Below are positions 1 through 6,228 of a DNA stretch of 12,329 bases, one piece after another. Position 1 is the first letter of the stretch. Every line of letters begins with the position of its first letter. The stretch comes from Oscillospiraceae bacterium (GTDB lineage: Bacteria; Bacillota_A; Clostridia; Oscillospirales; Oscillospiraceae), in the NCBI GenBank assembly GCA_017516785.1, contig JAFXAV010000015.1, forward strand, positions 1 to 12,329. Reading direction: 5' to 3'. The notes beneath the pieces were generated by a model. It saw only the letters and a list, made by a program, of their open reading frames with translations, searched no databases and was not told the DNA's origin. Position numbers and translations under genes: made by a program.

Positions 1-140
1 CTTTGGGGAGGGTGGCCGAGCGATAGCGAGGTCGGGAGAGGTTTCAGAAAAATGTACTGCATGCACCCCTCTTCCGTCACGGCTTACGCCGTGCCACCTT
101 CCCCAGAGGGGAAGGCTTTTTGTTAGCCAAACTGCAATTT
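1..140. repeat. Palindromic MITE-like intergenic repeat, copy 1 (left end cut by window)
   Basis: Non-coding, hairpin-rich DNA. An inner pair GGGAGAGG (34-41) faces CCTCTTCC (68-75) with one mismatch. Two perfect small hairpins follow: CACGGC-ttac-GCCGTG (78-93) and CCTTCCCC-aga-GGGGAAGG (97-115). The right end GCCAAACTGCAATTT (126-140) matches 14 of 15 bases of GCCAAACTTCAATTT at 9880-9894 in copy 2. The left arm CGAGCGATAGCGAG (17-30) resembles the reverse complement of 9811-9825. The two loci therefore belong to one family. No transposase is encoded. The outer left arm should lie before base 1. The right end runs into the stop codon of the radical SAM gene. Confidence 0.75.
97..120 (+). 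terminator. Hairpin plus T-tract inside repeat copy 1
   Basis: Perfect 8-bp stem CCTTCCCC/GGGGAAGG with loop AGA, followed by CTTTTTG on the plus strand. This has the form of a Rho-independent terminator for plus-strand transcription arriving from left of the window. It would not stop the convergent minus-strand radical SAM transcript, because the T-run is on the wrong side. It is part of the repeat, so a terminator role may be incidental. Confidence 0.4.
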
Positions 141-1002
141 ACAGGACTTTATTCAAGTAATTCAGCACCCGCTTTTTATCCGCTGACCAGAGGGGCGCGA
201 TGAGGTCCTTCTTGGCGCCGTCGCCGGTGATGCGGTGGATCACAACCGACTGTGGAACTTCCGCAAGGCACATTTTCAGCCAGTGGGCATATTCTTCCAG
301 CTCCAGACAGCGGAATTTCCCCGCTTCGTAATCTTTTGCCAGATCCGTTCCCCGAAGAACATGCAAAAGATGGAATTTCACGCCGTCGGTTCCAGCTGCA
401 ACCGCAGCTCTGGTGGTTTCGGCGGCCATTTCGGGGGTCTCTCCGGGAAGTCCCAGAATGATATGGGTCACCACTTCGATGCCCGCGGCCTTCAGTCGCC
501 GCACCGCATTGAAATAGACCTCGTTTTCGTAGCCTCTGCGGATATACTGAACAGAAGATTTATGAACAGTCTGAAGTCCCAGTTCCACAGATACGTACTT
601 GGAGCTGTTGATTACTTTTAAAAGTTCCACAACCTCGCTGCTGAGGCAGTCCGGACGGGTGCCGATGGCAAGACCTACAATTTCGTCGGATGCGATGGCT
701 TCGTTGTAGAGCCGACGCAGCTTTTCCACAGGGGCGTAGGTATTTGTGAAGGATTGAAAGTAGGCGATGTATTTTCCGCCCTTGTTTTTGGCCTCCACTC
801 TTTTCTTTGCCTCTTCCAATTGCTGCGTAATCTGACATCCGAAGGCAGCAAAATCGCCGCTTCCCGAGGCGGAGCAGAAGATGCAGCCGCCGGTTCCGAC
901 GGTGCCATCCCGGTTGGGACAGGTAAAGCCGCCGTCGATGGACAGCTTATAGACCTTGCATCCGAATTTTTCACGGTAGTGCTGATTGAGGGTTTTGTAC
1001 AT
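139..1002 (-). CDS. Radical SAM protein, YhcC/YtqA (TIGR01212) family
   Basis: Predicted 287-residue iron-sulfur enzyme of the radical SAM superfamily. The N-terminal block with C28, C40 and C43 (CPNRDGT...GGCIFC) is the distinctive, widely spaced cluster-binding signature of the YhcC (E. coli)/YtqA (B. subtilis) family, and a radical SAM barrel follows with VELGLQTVH and THIILGLPGET motifs. Length is close to the family's roughly 300 residues. The substrate of this family is not something I can state. I start it at the Met at 1002 (MYKTLNQHYREKFG), preceded by AAGGGGA at 1009-1015; an open frame extends to 1047, but that extension covers the gene's own -10 box. It follows the kdpE-like gene by about 85 bases but has its own promoter, so it is probably a separate unit. 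Its TAA stop lies at the junction with repeat copy 1. Confidence 0.9.
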   Translation of the reverse strand: MYKTLNQHYREKFGCKVYKLSIDGGFTCPNRDGTVGTGGCIFCSASGSGDFAAFGCQITQQLEEAKKRVEAKNKGGKYIAYFQSFTNTYAPVEKLRRLYNEAIASDEIVGLAIGTRPDCLSSEVVELLKVINSSKYVSVELGLQTVHKSSVQYIRRGYENEVYFNAVRRLKAAGIEVVTHIILGLPGETPEMAAETTRAAVAAGTDGVKFHLLHVLRGTDLAKDYEAGKFRCLELEEYAHWLKMCLAEVPQSVVIHRITGDGAKKDLIAPLWSADKKRVLNYLNKVL

Positions 1003-1027
1003 GACCTGTCCCCTTTCCTTTTTGACC

Positions 1028-1056
1028 ATTATACCATGGCTTCCCAAATTGCAAAG
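1028..1056 (-). promoter_or_regulatory. Extended -10 promoter of the radical SAM gene
   Basis: Minus strand TGG-TATAAT gives a consensus -10 (1028-1033) with an extended TGN motif. The -35 is weak: TTGCAA at 1049-1054 (15-bp spacer) or CTTTGC at 1051-1056 (17-bp spacer). Predicted start near 1021, about 20 bases ahead of the chosen ATG. The -35 side overlaps the tail of the preceding terminator. Confidence 0.7.
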
Positions 1057-1083
1057 ATAAATCCCCCGGTTTTCCGGGGGATT
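1053..1083 (-). terminator. Rho-independent terminator after the kdpE-like gene
   Basis: Minus strand AATCCCCCGG-AAAA-CCGGGGGATT (1060-1083) is a perfect 10-bp stem starting four bases after the regulator stop codon. The following tract, TATCTTT, is only moderately T-rich, so termination may be partial and allow some read-through to the radical SAM gene. Confidence 0.75.
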
Positions 1084-1086
1084 TTG

Positions 1087-1788
1087 TCATTCCTTATCGC
1101 TGTTCATCCGGTAGCCCACACCGATCTCATTGATGATGTAGTTGCTCTCGCCGGGTTTTGCGCCGAATTTTCGGCGGATGTTCGCCATGTTGACCTGCAG
1201 CTTTTTCACACTGCCGTCGTCTGGATAACCCCAGATGGCTTTGATGATGGCGGAATAGGTCATCATCTTGCCGCAGTGCTGGGCAAGCAGGGCGACGATG
1301 TTGTACTCTGTCTGGGTCAGTTTGATTTCCTCGTCCTTCATGAAAATCTGCCGTGCCTCAAAATCGATGGTCAGATCCCGCAGGGTGAATTTCCGTTCAC
1401 CGGAACCGGTGCCGGTGCGGCGATTGCGCAGGGCGCTGCGGACCCGGGCGAGCAACTCCGCAGAGCCGAAAGGTTTGGTCACATAGTCGTTGGCGCCGGC
1501 ATCCAGGGAGTTGACTTTGTCCAGTTCGTCGGAACGGGCAGAGAGGACGATGATGGGGATCAGAGAATCTCTGCGGACAGTATTCAGAAGTTCCATGCCA
1601 TCCTTGTCCGGAAGGCCCAGATCCAGAATGATCAGATCAGGACAGTGGGAGGCATACATCATAATACCCCGCTGGCAGGTCTCTGCCTGAATGGTCTGGT
1701 AACCGGCGGTTTCCAGCATGGTGCAGACCAGATTGCGGATATTGGTTTCATCCTCCACCAGAAGGATTTTGAATTTGTTATTGTTCAT
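1087..1788 (-). CDS. kdpE: KdpE-like response regulator (OmpR/PhoB family)
   Basis: Cytoplasmic DNA-binding regulator of 233 residues. The receiver domain (about 5-120) has the acidic pair E12-D13, phospho-acceptor D56 in LDLGLPDKDG, S83 and the invariant K105 in TKPF. A C-terminal winged-helix domain (about 130-228) ends in VNMANIRRKFG and GVGYRM, typical of OmpR-type proteins. The DLGLPDKDG string and overall layout match KdpE, which in other bacteria activates potassium-transport genes when phosphorylated by KdpD. Its start overlaps the 3' end of the kinase gene by 11 bases, and an SD-like GGAGG lies in the kinase coding region, so the two are probably co-transcribed and translationally coupled. 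No kdpFABC genes are here, so the target is unknown; the KdpE name reflects family, not proven function. Confidence 0.88.
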   Translation of the reverse strand: MNNNKFKILLVEDETNIRNLVCTMLETAGYQTIQAETCQRGIMMYASHCPDLIILDLGLPDKDGMELLNTVRRDSLIPIIVLSARSDELDKVNSLDAGANDYVTKPFGSAELLARVRSALRNRRTGTGSGERKFTLRDLTIDFEARQIFMKDEEIKLTQTEYNIVALLAQHCGKMMTYSAIIKAIWGYPDDGSVKKLQVNMANIRRKFGAKPGESNYIINEIGVGYRMNSDKE

Positions 1789-2842
1789 AATCGGAATCCT
1801 CCAGATTCAGAGTGAAGCGGAACAGGGCGCCGCCATTTTGGTTATTTTCAGCGCTGATCTCGCCTCCGTGGGCTTTGACGATGGTGGCGCAGACGGACAG
1901 ACCGATGCCCGCGTTGCGCTTGCGGCTGTCGGCGGGCAGATCCTCGGCCACTTCGTTGCCGCTGAAGATCCGGGAGAGCTTGTCCTCCCGGATGCCGCAG
2001 CCATTGTCCCGGATTTCAAAAATGGCGTTCTTTCCCTGCGTGAAGACTCTCAGGGAAAGCTCCGTCATGCCGGCGGCATGCTGAACAGCGTTTTCAAGTA
2101 AATTCAGGAGCACCTGTTCAATCAGAATGGGGTCCATGGGAATCAGGGCCAGTTCGTCGGGAATTTCAATTTCCAGATGCTGATCGGGATAGCGCTTTTT
2201 GAATTTCAGGATCACCGTGTCGATGAGCTCCTCCAGAACCACCGGAATGGTGTCGATTTTGACTCTGCCGCTGTCGATGCGGGTGATGGACAGCAGATTT
2301 TCCACCATCCGGGTCAGCCATTCGGAGTCCTCCTTGATACCCTTGAGGATTTTTTCCTGCTGGGCGGGGGACATGGTGTCCCGGTTTTCCAGGAGTGCGG
2401 TGCTGGAACTGTAAATGGTTGTCAGAGGGGTTCTCAGGTCATGGGACACCGCCCGCAGAAGGTTGGCCCGCATACGCTCCTTCTCCGTTTCTGCTTTCAG
2501 CTCCTTCTGGCGCTTGACTTTGGTGGTCAGGGCGCTGGTGGGAACGGAGATGATGAGCATGACGATGGCGGAGAAAAAGTTGGCGGGGATGGTGAAATTC
2601 AGACCGAAATAGGGAAAGGTAAAGGCATAGTTGATGGCAACGGTGCTGACGATGGCAGCGGCGATGCCATAGAAATATCCTTCGGTCAGGGTAGAAATCA
2701 GAAACACGGCACAGGCAAAGATGGTGGTCACTTGCTCCGGAATTTCCAGCTTGACTTGCAGCAGGACGCTGATAAAGAAGGCGGCGCAGAGACAGCCTGC
2801 GGTGATGGCTGTGTCGCGGAGATGAGCGGTCAGCTTGTTCAT
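1778..2842 (-). CDS. kdpD: Short KdpD-like sensor histidine kinase (DUF4118 membrane domain)
   Basis: Membrane histidine kinase of 354 residues. Residues about 12-107 form a hydrophobic DUF4118-type sensor with up to four membrane segments, including ...TEGYFYGIAAAIVSTVAINYAFTFP. A short coiled linker (108-127) leads to the HisKA domain with H134 in VSHDLRTPL. The ATPase domain has N251 (NLLENAVQH), D279 (DNGCGI) and GIGLS at 312-316, so all catalytic boxes look intact. Full KdpD is about 900 residues; the N-terminal KdpD and Usp-like cytoplasmic domains are absent. An open frame continues upstream to 2986, but that extension would translate the khpB terminator; the Met at 2842, with GGGAGGA at 2847-2853, is the sensible start. 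The partner regulator follows with overlap. Potassium or turgor sensing is inference from family. Confidence 0.87.
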   Translation of the reverse strand: MNKLTAHLRDTAITAGCLCAAFFISVLLQVKLEIPEQVTTIFACAVFLISTLTEGYFYGIAAAIVSTVAINYAFTFPYFGLNFTIPANFFSAIVMLIISVPTSALTTKVKRQKELKAETEKERMRANLLRAVSHDLRTPLTTIYSSSTALLENRDTMSPAQQEKILKGIKEDSEWLTRMVENLLSITRIDSGRVKIDTIPVVLEELIDTVILKFKKRYPDQHLEIEIPDELALIPMDPILIEQVLLNLLENAVQHAAGMTELSLRVFTQGKNAIFEIRDNGCGIREDKLSRIFSGNEVAEDLPADSRKRNAGIGLSVCATIVKAHGGEISAENNQNGGALFRFTLNLEDSDYEQ

Positions 2843-2879
2843 AGGTTCCTCCCGGAAGAGAAAGGGTATATTCCTTAAT

Positions 2880-2908
2880 ATTTTATCATATTTTGCCGGA
2901 AGATGCAC
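2880..2908 (-). promoter_or_regulatory. Candidate promoter of the kinase-regulator pair
   Basis: The minus strand carries TGA-TAAAAT, an extended -10 (TAAAAT at 2880-2885), about 37 bases before the kinase start. At a 17-bp spacing the -35 would be GTGCAT (2903-2908), a poor match, which suggests dependence on the extended -10 or on an activator. A unit boundary here is supported by the khpB terminator just upstream. Confidence 0.5.
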
Positions 2909-2942
2909 CAGGCGCGCCAAATATTTACCCCGTCTTAACTTG

Positions 2943-2979
2943 AAGATAAAGAAAACCCCCGCACCTTTTGGTGCGGGAG
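2943..2979 (-). terminator. Strong terminator of the rpmH-khpB operon
   Basis: Minus strand CTCCCGCACC-AAAA-GGTGCGGGGG (2956-2979), a 10-bp stem with one G-T pair and an AAAA loop, followed by TTTTCTTTATCTT. It lies 23 bases after the khpB stop codon and before the kinase promoter, separating the two units. Confidence 0.9.
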
Positions 2980-3002
2980 TAAGCATGTGTACGGCGGATC
3001 AA

Positions 3003-3950
3003 TCAACGAACGTATTCGATGACGACGCGGCGGTTGGGCTCGGTGCCGGTGGAGTGGGTGGTGATGTTGTCCATCTCCTGCAGCGCAGCATGGATCACAT
3101 GGCGCTCATAGGCGTTCATGGGCTCCAGGGTGGTGCGGCGGCGGGCCTTCAGAACCTGCTGTGCCTTCTTGCGGGCATAGCGGCGCAGGGAGTCCTCGCG
3201 CTTCTGGCGGTAGTCCTCGGCATCCACATTGATGCGGATGTGGCCTTCCACATCACGGTTGATGGTGTAGTTGGCCAGATGCTGGATGGCGTCCAGAGTG
3301 TCGCCACGGCGGCCGATCAGGTAACCCAGATCCTTGCCAACCAGCTCCACGCGGTAGGTGTTGTCATTTTCCTTCCATGCGTGGGGAACGGCACCCGAAC
3401 CCATCTTCTCCAGAAGACCTGCGATGAAGGTTTCGATCTTCTGCTCCACGCTGCCTTCGGCGGCGACGGCATAGGTCTTGGGAGCTTCGGCCTTGGCAGG
3501 CTTATTTTCCCGGGGAGCCTTGGGTGCCTTGGCAGGCTTGGGCTCACGGGGAGCCTTGGGAGCCTTGGGAGCTTCGTGCTTCTTCTCAGCCTTGGGGGCA
3601 GCTTCCTTCTGGGGAGCGGCCTTGGGAGCCTCGGCCTTCACAGGCTCAGGCTTCACTTCGGGCTTGGGTTCTCCCGCCTTGGGAGCCACAGGCTTCTTGA
3701 CGGCCCTGGGCTTGGATCGGGAAGCGGCGCCCAGCGCGCTCTTGGGCTTGGGAGCTTCCTCCACGATGGGATCGGGAGCTTCGTAGGTGACCTGAACCTT
3801 GGCAGGCTGTGCGCCGAAACCCAGGAAACCGGCTTTGGGCAGGGCCAGGACTTCGTAGGTGATGTCATCGCGGGTCAGACCCAGCTGAGCCAGAGCGGAC
3901 TCAACGGCCTGATCGATGGTCTTACCGGTGGCAATAAACTTCTTTTCCAT
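3003..3950 (-). CDS. khpB: KhpB (Jag/EloR) RNA-binding protein
   Basis: Cytoplasmic RNA-binding protein of 315 residues. Domains in order: Jag_N (about 3-57) with the characteristic GFLGFGAQPAKV; a long low-complexity Ala/Pro/Lys/Glu linker (59-168); a KH domain (about 169-242) with the GRRG loop at 213-216; and an R3H domain with R283-x3-H287, ending in ...NRRVVIEYVR. In other Firmicutes KhpB pairs with KhpA and affects cell elongation and division; that is family knowledge. The gene starts three bases after the yidC stop, with the GGAGG-type ribosome site inside the yidC end, so it is the last gene of the rpmH operon. In many relatives mnmE and mnmG follow; here a terminator does. It is longer than compact Jag proteins because of the linker. 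Confidence 0.95.
   Translation of the reverse strand: MEKKFIATGKTIDQAVESALAQLGLTRDDITYEVLALPKAGFLGFGAQPAKVQVTYEAPDPIVEEAPKPKSALGAASRSKPRAVKKPVAPKAGEPKPEVKPEPVKAEAPKAAPQKEAAPKAEKKHEAPKAPKAPREPKPAKAPKAPRENKPAKAEAPKTYAVAAEGSVEQKIETFIAGLLEKMGSGAVPHAWKENDNTYRVELVGKDLGYLIGRRGDTLDAIQHLANYTINRDVEGHIRINVDAEDYRQKREDSLRRYARKKAQQVLKARRRTTLEPMNAYERHVIHAALQEMDNITTHSTGTEPNRRVVIEYVR
3447..3776 (-). repeat. Low-complexity Ala/Pro/Lys linker repeat inside khpB
   Basis: Codons 59-168 of khpB encode irregular repeats such as APKAPREPKPAKAPKAPREN. The matching DNA repeats CCTTGGG and GGAGCC many times on the plus strand. The region is probably disordered, highly charged and flexible, tethering Jag_N to KH-R3H. 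The near-identical units make length variation by slippage plausible. Confidence 0.8.
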
Positions 3951-3953
3951 GGT

Positions 3954-5198
3954 TTATTCCTCCGTGTTGTTTGCGTAGCGGTTGGGATCATAAGCGCGGC
4001 CCTTGCAGTAGGGACGGCTGGGGATACCGGACATGCAGGAAGACTCGGCTTCCTCCTCGGTATAGATACCCTTGGACTCGTCGTAAGCGCGCTTGTTGGC
4101 AGCCTTGGCGGCAGCTTCCTGATCGCGCAGCTGCTTCTGCAGCTTCTTCTTGCTGGTATTCTGGGTCTGGCCATCGGGGTTGGCAGCGCGGCGCTCAGCG
4201 CGGATGCGCTCCTTCTCAGCCTCAATGGCTTCCAGTTCCATGGCGCGCTGGAGCTTGATGGCATCCTCTGCGTCATAGATCTTGCGGTAGTGCTTGGTCA
4301 TGATGGGGTCAGAGATCATTCTGAACACACCGCCGATGAACCAGTACAGGCTGAGGCCTGCGGAAACGGTGAAGCCGATCCACAGGGTCATCAGGGGCAT
4401 CATCCACATCATCATCTTGGTGGACTGATTCTGCTGAGAATTCTTGGCGGCTTCCTTGTCCTGAACACCCTTTTCATTGGTGACCAGGGAATCGTTCTGC
4501 TTCTGGGAAATCCACATCTGCAGGAACTGGCTGCTGGTGGAAACGATGGGGATCAGGAAAGCGCCGATGTGAGCCCAGTTGAAGGCTTCCCACTGCCAGA
4601 ACTTCCAGCTGGGAATGGCACCCAGGTTGATGCCGCCCAGGAAGCTGAAGTTGATGCCTTCCAGGGTGGCAGCGCTGATGCCGGGGATGGCAGCCTTGAT
4701 CTGCTCGGCGTACAGGGGGATGGCCTGGGCGGCCACGACCTGATCGTAGTAAGCGTTGGCGGAGAACAGATGGGGAGCGGTGGCCTTGACCACGTCGATG
4801 ATCTGCTGGCCGACTTCGGGGGTCTCCATCAGAATGTAGTTGATAGGCTGACGGATAACGGTGAACAGGGGGAACAGGATCAGCATGGGGATAAAGCTCC
4901 AGATGCAGCCGCCGCCCATGGAGACGCCCTCTTCACGATACAGGGCCTGCATGGCTTCGTTCTGCTTCTGGGTATCGTCGGCATACTTAGCCTGGATTTT
5001 CTGAACCTGGGGGGTCAGACGGGACATCTTCATCATGCTCTTCTTGGACTTGGCGTTGATGGGCAGCAGCACCAGCTGGACAATCAGAGCGAAGATGATC
5101 ATGGCGACACCATAGTTATTGGTCAGCTGATACAGCTGTGCCAGCAGCCAGCCGAAAGGCACGGTGATGATGTCGGAAAGCTGAAATGCGAGAAACAT
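3954..5198 (-). CDS. yidC: YidC/Oxa1 membrane protein insertase
   Basis: Inserts proteins into the cytoplasmic membrane, alone or with Sec. The 414-residue protein has the five-segment YidC core: about 29-48, 98-116, 211-230, 263-280 and 281-295, with the C1 loop between the first two (SRLTPQVQKIQ...ALYREEGV, then GGGC). There is no lipobox signal peptide. Where family members usually have a groove arginine (R366 in E. coli VRGIMYPL), this protein has Q41 (IVQLVLLPI). The periplasm-facing loop 117-210 is long. The C-terminal tail (about 300-414) is basic and coiled-coil-like, as expected for ribosome contact, and ends with a cysteine-containing segment 388-408 (CMSGIPSRPYC...YDPNRY). SD AAGGAGG lies eight bases before ATG. 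It sits between yidD (27-base gap) and khpB. Confidence 0.95.
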   Translation of the reverse strand: MFLAFQLSDIITVPFGWLLAQLYQLTNNYGVAMIIFALIVQLVLLPINAKSKKSMMKMSRLTPQVQKIQAKYADDTQKQNEAMQALYREEGVSMGGGCIWSFIPMLILFPLFTVIRQPINYILMETPEVGQQIIDVVKATAPHLFSANAYYDQVVAAQAIPLYAEQIKAAIPGISAATLEGINFSFLGGINLGAIPSWKFWQWEAFNWAHIGAFLIPIVSTSSQFLQMWISQKQNDSLVTNEKGVQDKEAAKNSQQNQSTKMMMWMMPLMTLWIGFTVSAGLSLYWFIGGVFRMISDPIMTKHYRKIYDAEDAIKLQRAMELEAIEAEKERIRAERRAANPDGQTQNTSKKKLQKQLRDQEAAAKAANKRAYDESKGIYTEEEAESSCMSGIPSRPYCKGRAYDPNRYANNTEE

Positions 5199-5201
5199 TG
5201 T

Positions 5202-5219
5202 TAAACCTCCTTAGGTTTA
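5202..5219 (-). promoter_or_regulatory. yidC: Small hairpin enclosing the yidC ribosome-binding site
   Basis: Minus strand TAAACC-TAAGGA-GGTTTA is a perfect 6-bp inverted repeat whose loop and 3' arm contain the SD sequence AAGGAGG of yidC. Folding would partly mask the SD. The stem is mostly A-T and weak, so the effect may be small. It is a visible structure with no proven role. Confidence 0.45.
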
Positions 5220-5225
5220 TTCTGT

Positions 5226-5438
5226 TTACGGTACGGGGTCATAGAAATCACGTTTGGAGAAGGGATGGCACCTGCAGATGCGCTTGAAAGCAAGCCAGCC
5301 ACCCTTTAGAGCCCCGTATTTTTCAATAGCTTGTATGGCGTAGGATGAACAGGTGGGGTAATAGCGGCATTTCCCCGGACATAAGGGGGAAATGAATTTG
5401 CGGTAGAAACGGATCAGAGCGAGGAAAATCTTTTTCAT
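5226..5438 (-). CDS. yidD: YidD membrane protein insertion efficiency factor
   Basis: Small 70-residue, basic, membrane-associated protein that assists YidC-dependent insertion in other bacteria. The family signature is complete: [19 protein letters not shown] with its three cysteines, the central [18 protein letters not shown], and a DPVP end. An amphipathic N-terminal helix ([14 protein letters not shown]) can lie on the membrane. Its ATG overlaps the rnpA TGA by four bases, with only a weak SD, so translation is likely coupled to rnpA. yidC follows 27 bases later. Length fits the family (about 70-85 residues). Confidence 0.95.
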   Translation of the reverse strand: MKKIFLALIRFYRKFISPLCPGKCRYYPTCSSYAIQAIEKYGALKGGWLAFKRICRCHPFSKRDFYDPVP

Positions 5439-5779
5439 TTTTCTTGTTCTCTCAGGATGCCGGCCTTGGCGGCCAGGGACAGATAGCTATTGGTAAGAGC
5501 ATCGAAAGGCGCGTCGATGGCCTTCACTCTTGCCACCACGACGATATCCCAGCCGGGCAGGAATTTCTCCTCGTTGAGGCGGTAGACTTCCCGGATACGG
5601 CGGCGCACCCGGTTGCGGATATGGGCCTTGCCCAGTTTCTTGCTGACGGTGATGCCCACCCGATTGGTGTCAAGACGGTTTCTCCGGGCATAAAGCACCA
5701 GATGGCCGTTGGCATGACCGGAAGTCCGGTAAAGCCTCTGGAATATGTGGTTGAGTTTCAAAGAACTTGAAAACTTCAT
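5435..5779 (-). CDS. rnpA: Ribonuclease P protein component
   Basis: Protein subunit of RNase P, which with the rnpB RNA removes the 5' leader of pre-tRNAs. The 114-residue product has the family hallmarks: N-terminal [12 protein letters not shown], the strand region [21 protein letters not shown] with the conserved RNR helix, and a basic overall composition. Length is normal (about 110-120). The ribosome site TTGGAGAT precedes ATG by about eight bases. It is separated from rpmH by 164 bases holding a hairpin and T-tract, so its expression may be lower than that of rpmH. It overlaps yidD by four bases. Confidence 0.96.
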   Translation of the reverse strand: MKFSSSLKLNHIFQRLYRTSGHANGHLVLYARRNRLDTNRVGITVSKKLGKAHIRNRVRRRIREVYRLNEEKFLPGWDIVVVARVKAIDAPFDALTNSYLSLAAKAGILREQEK

Positions 5780-5848
5780 ATGCTATCTCCAATAAATACC
5801 TAAAACACAAGACATGCTCGCAGAAATGATTTGAGAAGATGTCCAGAG

Positions 5849-5891
5849 AAAAAGGGAGCGGGGTGATCAAATTCACCCCGCTGTAGCTCCC
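5849..5891 (-). terminator. Attenuator-like terminator between rpmH and rnpA
   Basis: Minus strand GCGGGGTGA-ATTTGA-TCACCCCGC (5858-5881), a perfect 9-bp stem. An outer pair GGGAG/CTCCC (5887-5891 with 5854-5858) can extend it across a 6-base bulge. TTTTTCTC follows (T-run at 5849-5853). This resembles a Rho-independent terminator placed inside the operon. Because no separate rnpA promoter is evident, partial termination with read-through is the likely meaning. Confidence 0.65.
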
Positions 5892-5943
5892 GTTTCGCTT
5901 GTGAGCGTTTCATTCCGCTGTGGCTAAACCCACGCGCCTACAC

Positions 5944-6078
5944 TCAGGCGGACAGAACCTTGCGGCCCTTGGCACGACGACGAGCCAGAACCTTGCGGCC
6001 ATTGGAAGTAGCCATTCTCTGACGGAAACCGTGCACCTTGGAACGATGACGACGGCTGGGCTGATAGGTACGCTTCAT
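5944..6078 (-). CDS. rpmH: 50S ribosomal protein bL34
   Basis: Complete 44-residue protein translated directly from the sequence: begins [20 protein letters not shown], continues [20 protein letters not shown], and ends VLSA. This is the near-invariant bL34 sequence of the large ribosomal subunit, and 44 residues is the standard bacterial length. A perfect SD, CAGGAGGTG (6085-6093), lies six bases before ATG. It is the first gene of the rpmH-rnpA-yidD-yidC-khpB operon, driven by the promoter at 6172-6200 through a leader of about 85 bases. In many bacteria dnaA lies next to rpmH in the opposite direction; here a CapA-family gene lies upstream in the same direction. Confidence 0.98.
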   Translation of the reverse strand: MKRTYQPSRRHRSKVHGFRQRMATSNGRKVLARRRAKGRKVLSA

Positions 6079-6171
6079 GAAATACACCTCCTGTTAAATT
6101 CAATAATGCTCAACAGCCATAATTGGCCGCAGCAACACATACTAACGGACTATAACAGTCCATACTGCTGT

Positions 6172-6228
6172 ATTGTAACCGAAAAAAGCTACAAGGTCAA
6201 CAGATTTTTTCGGAATTTTTCTAAAAAA
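6172..6228 (-). promoter_or_regulatory. rpmH operon promoter with phased A-tracts
   Basis: The minus strand has -35 TTGACC (6195-6200), a 17-bp spacer and -10 TACAAT (6172-6177), near the sigma-A consensus. Upstream, A/T runs at 6205-6210, 6216-6220 and 6223-6228 are spaced about one helical turn apart, as in an UP element or bent DNA. The predicted start is near 6165. The distance from the capA stop codon (6238) is only 38 bases. Confidence 0.9.

Noticed and set aside
1003..1047. Upstream extension of the radical SAM gene
   Set aside because: It overlaps the extended -10 promoter, and family members begin near MYKTLNQHYREKFG.
754..1815. 353-codon open frame on the plus strand opposite the radical SAM and kdpE-like genes
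   Set aside because: It runs through two genes with complete motif sets on the other strand and across their terminator and promoter.
2843..2986. Upstream extension of the histidine kinase (48 extra codons)
   Set aside because: It would translate the khpB terminator hairpin and the kinase promoter; a good SD sits in front of the internal Met at 2842.
2835..5204. 789-codon open frame on the plus strand opposite yidC and khpB
   Set aside because: It is an antisense shadow: Gly/Leu/His-rich with no recognisable domain, it runs across two well-supported genes, a terminator and their gaps, and arises from the strong G/C third-position bias of the minus-strand genes.
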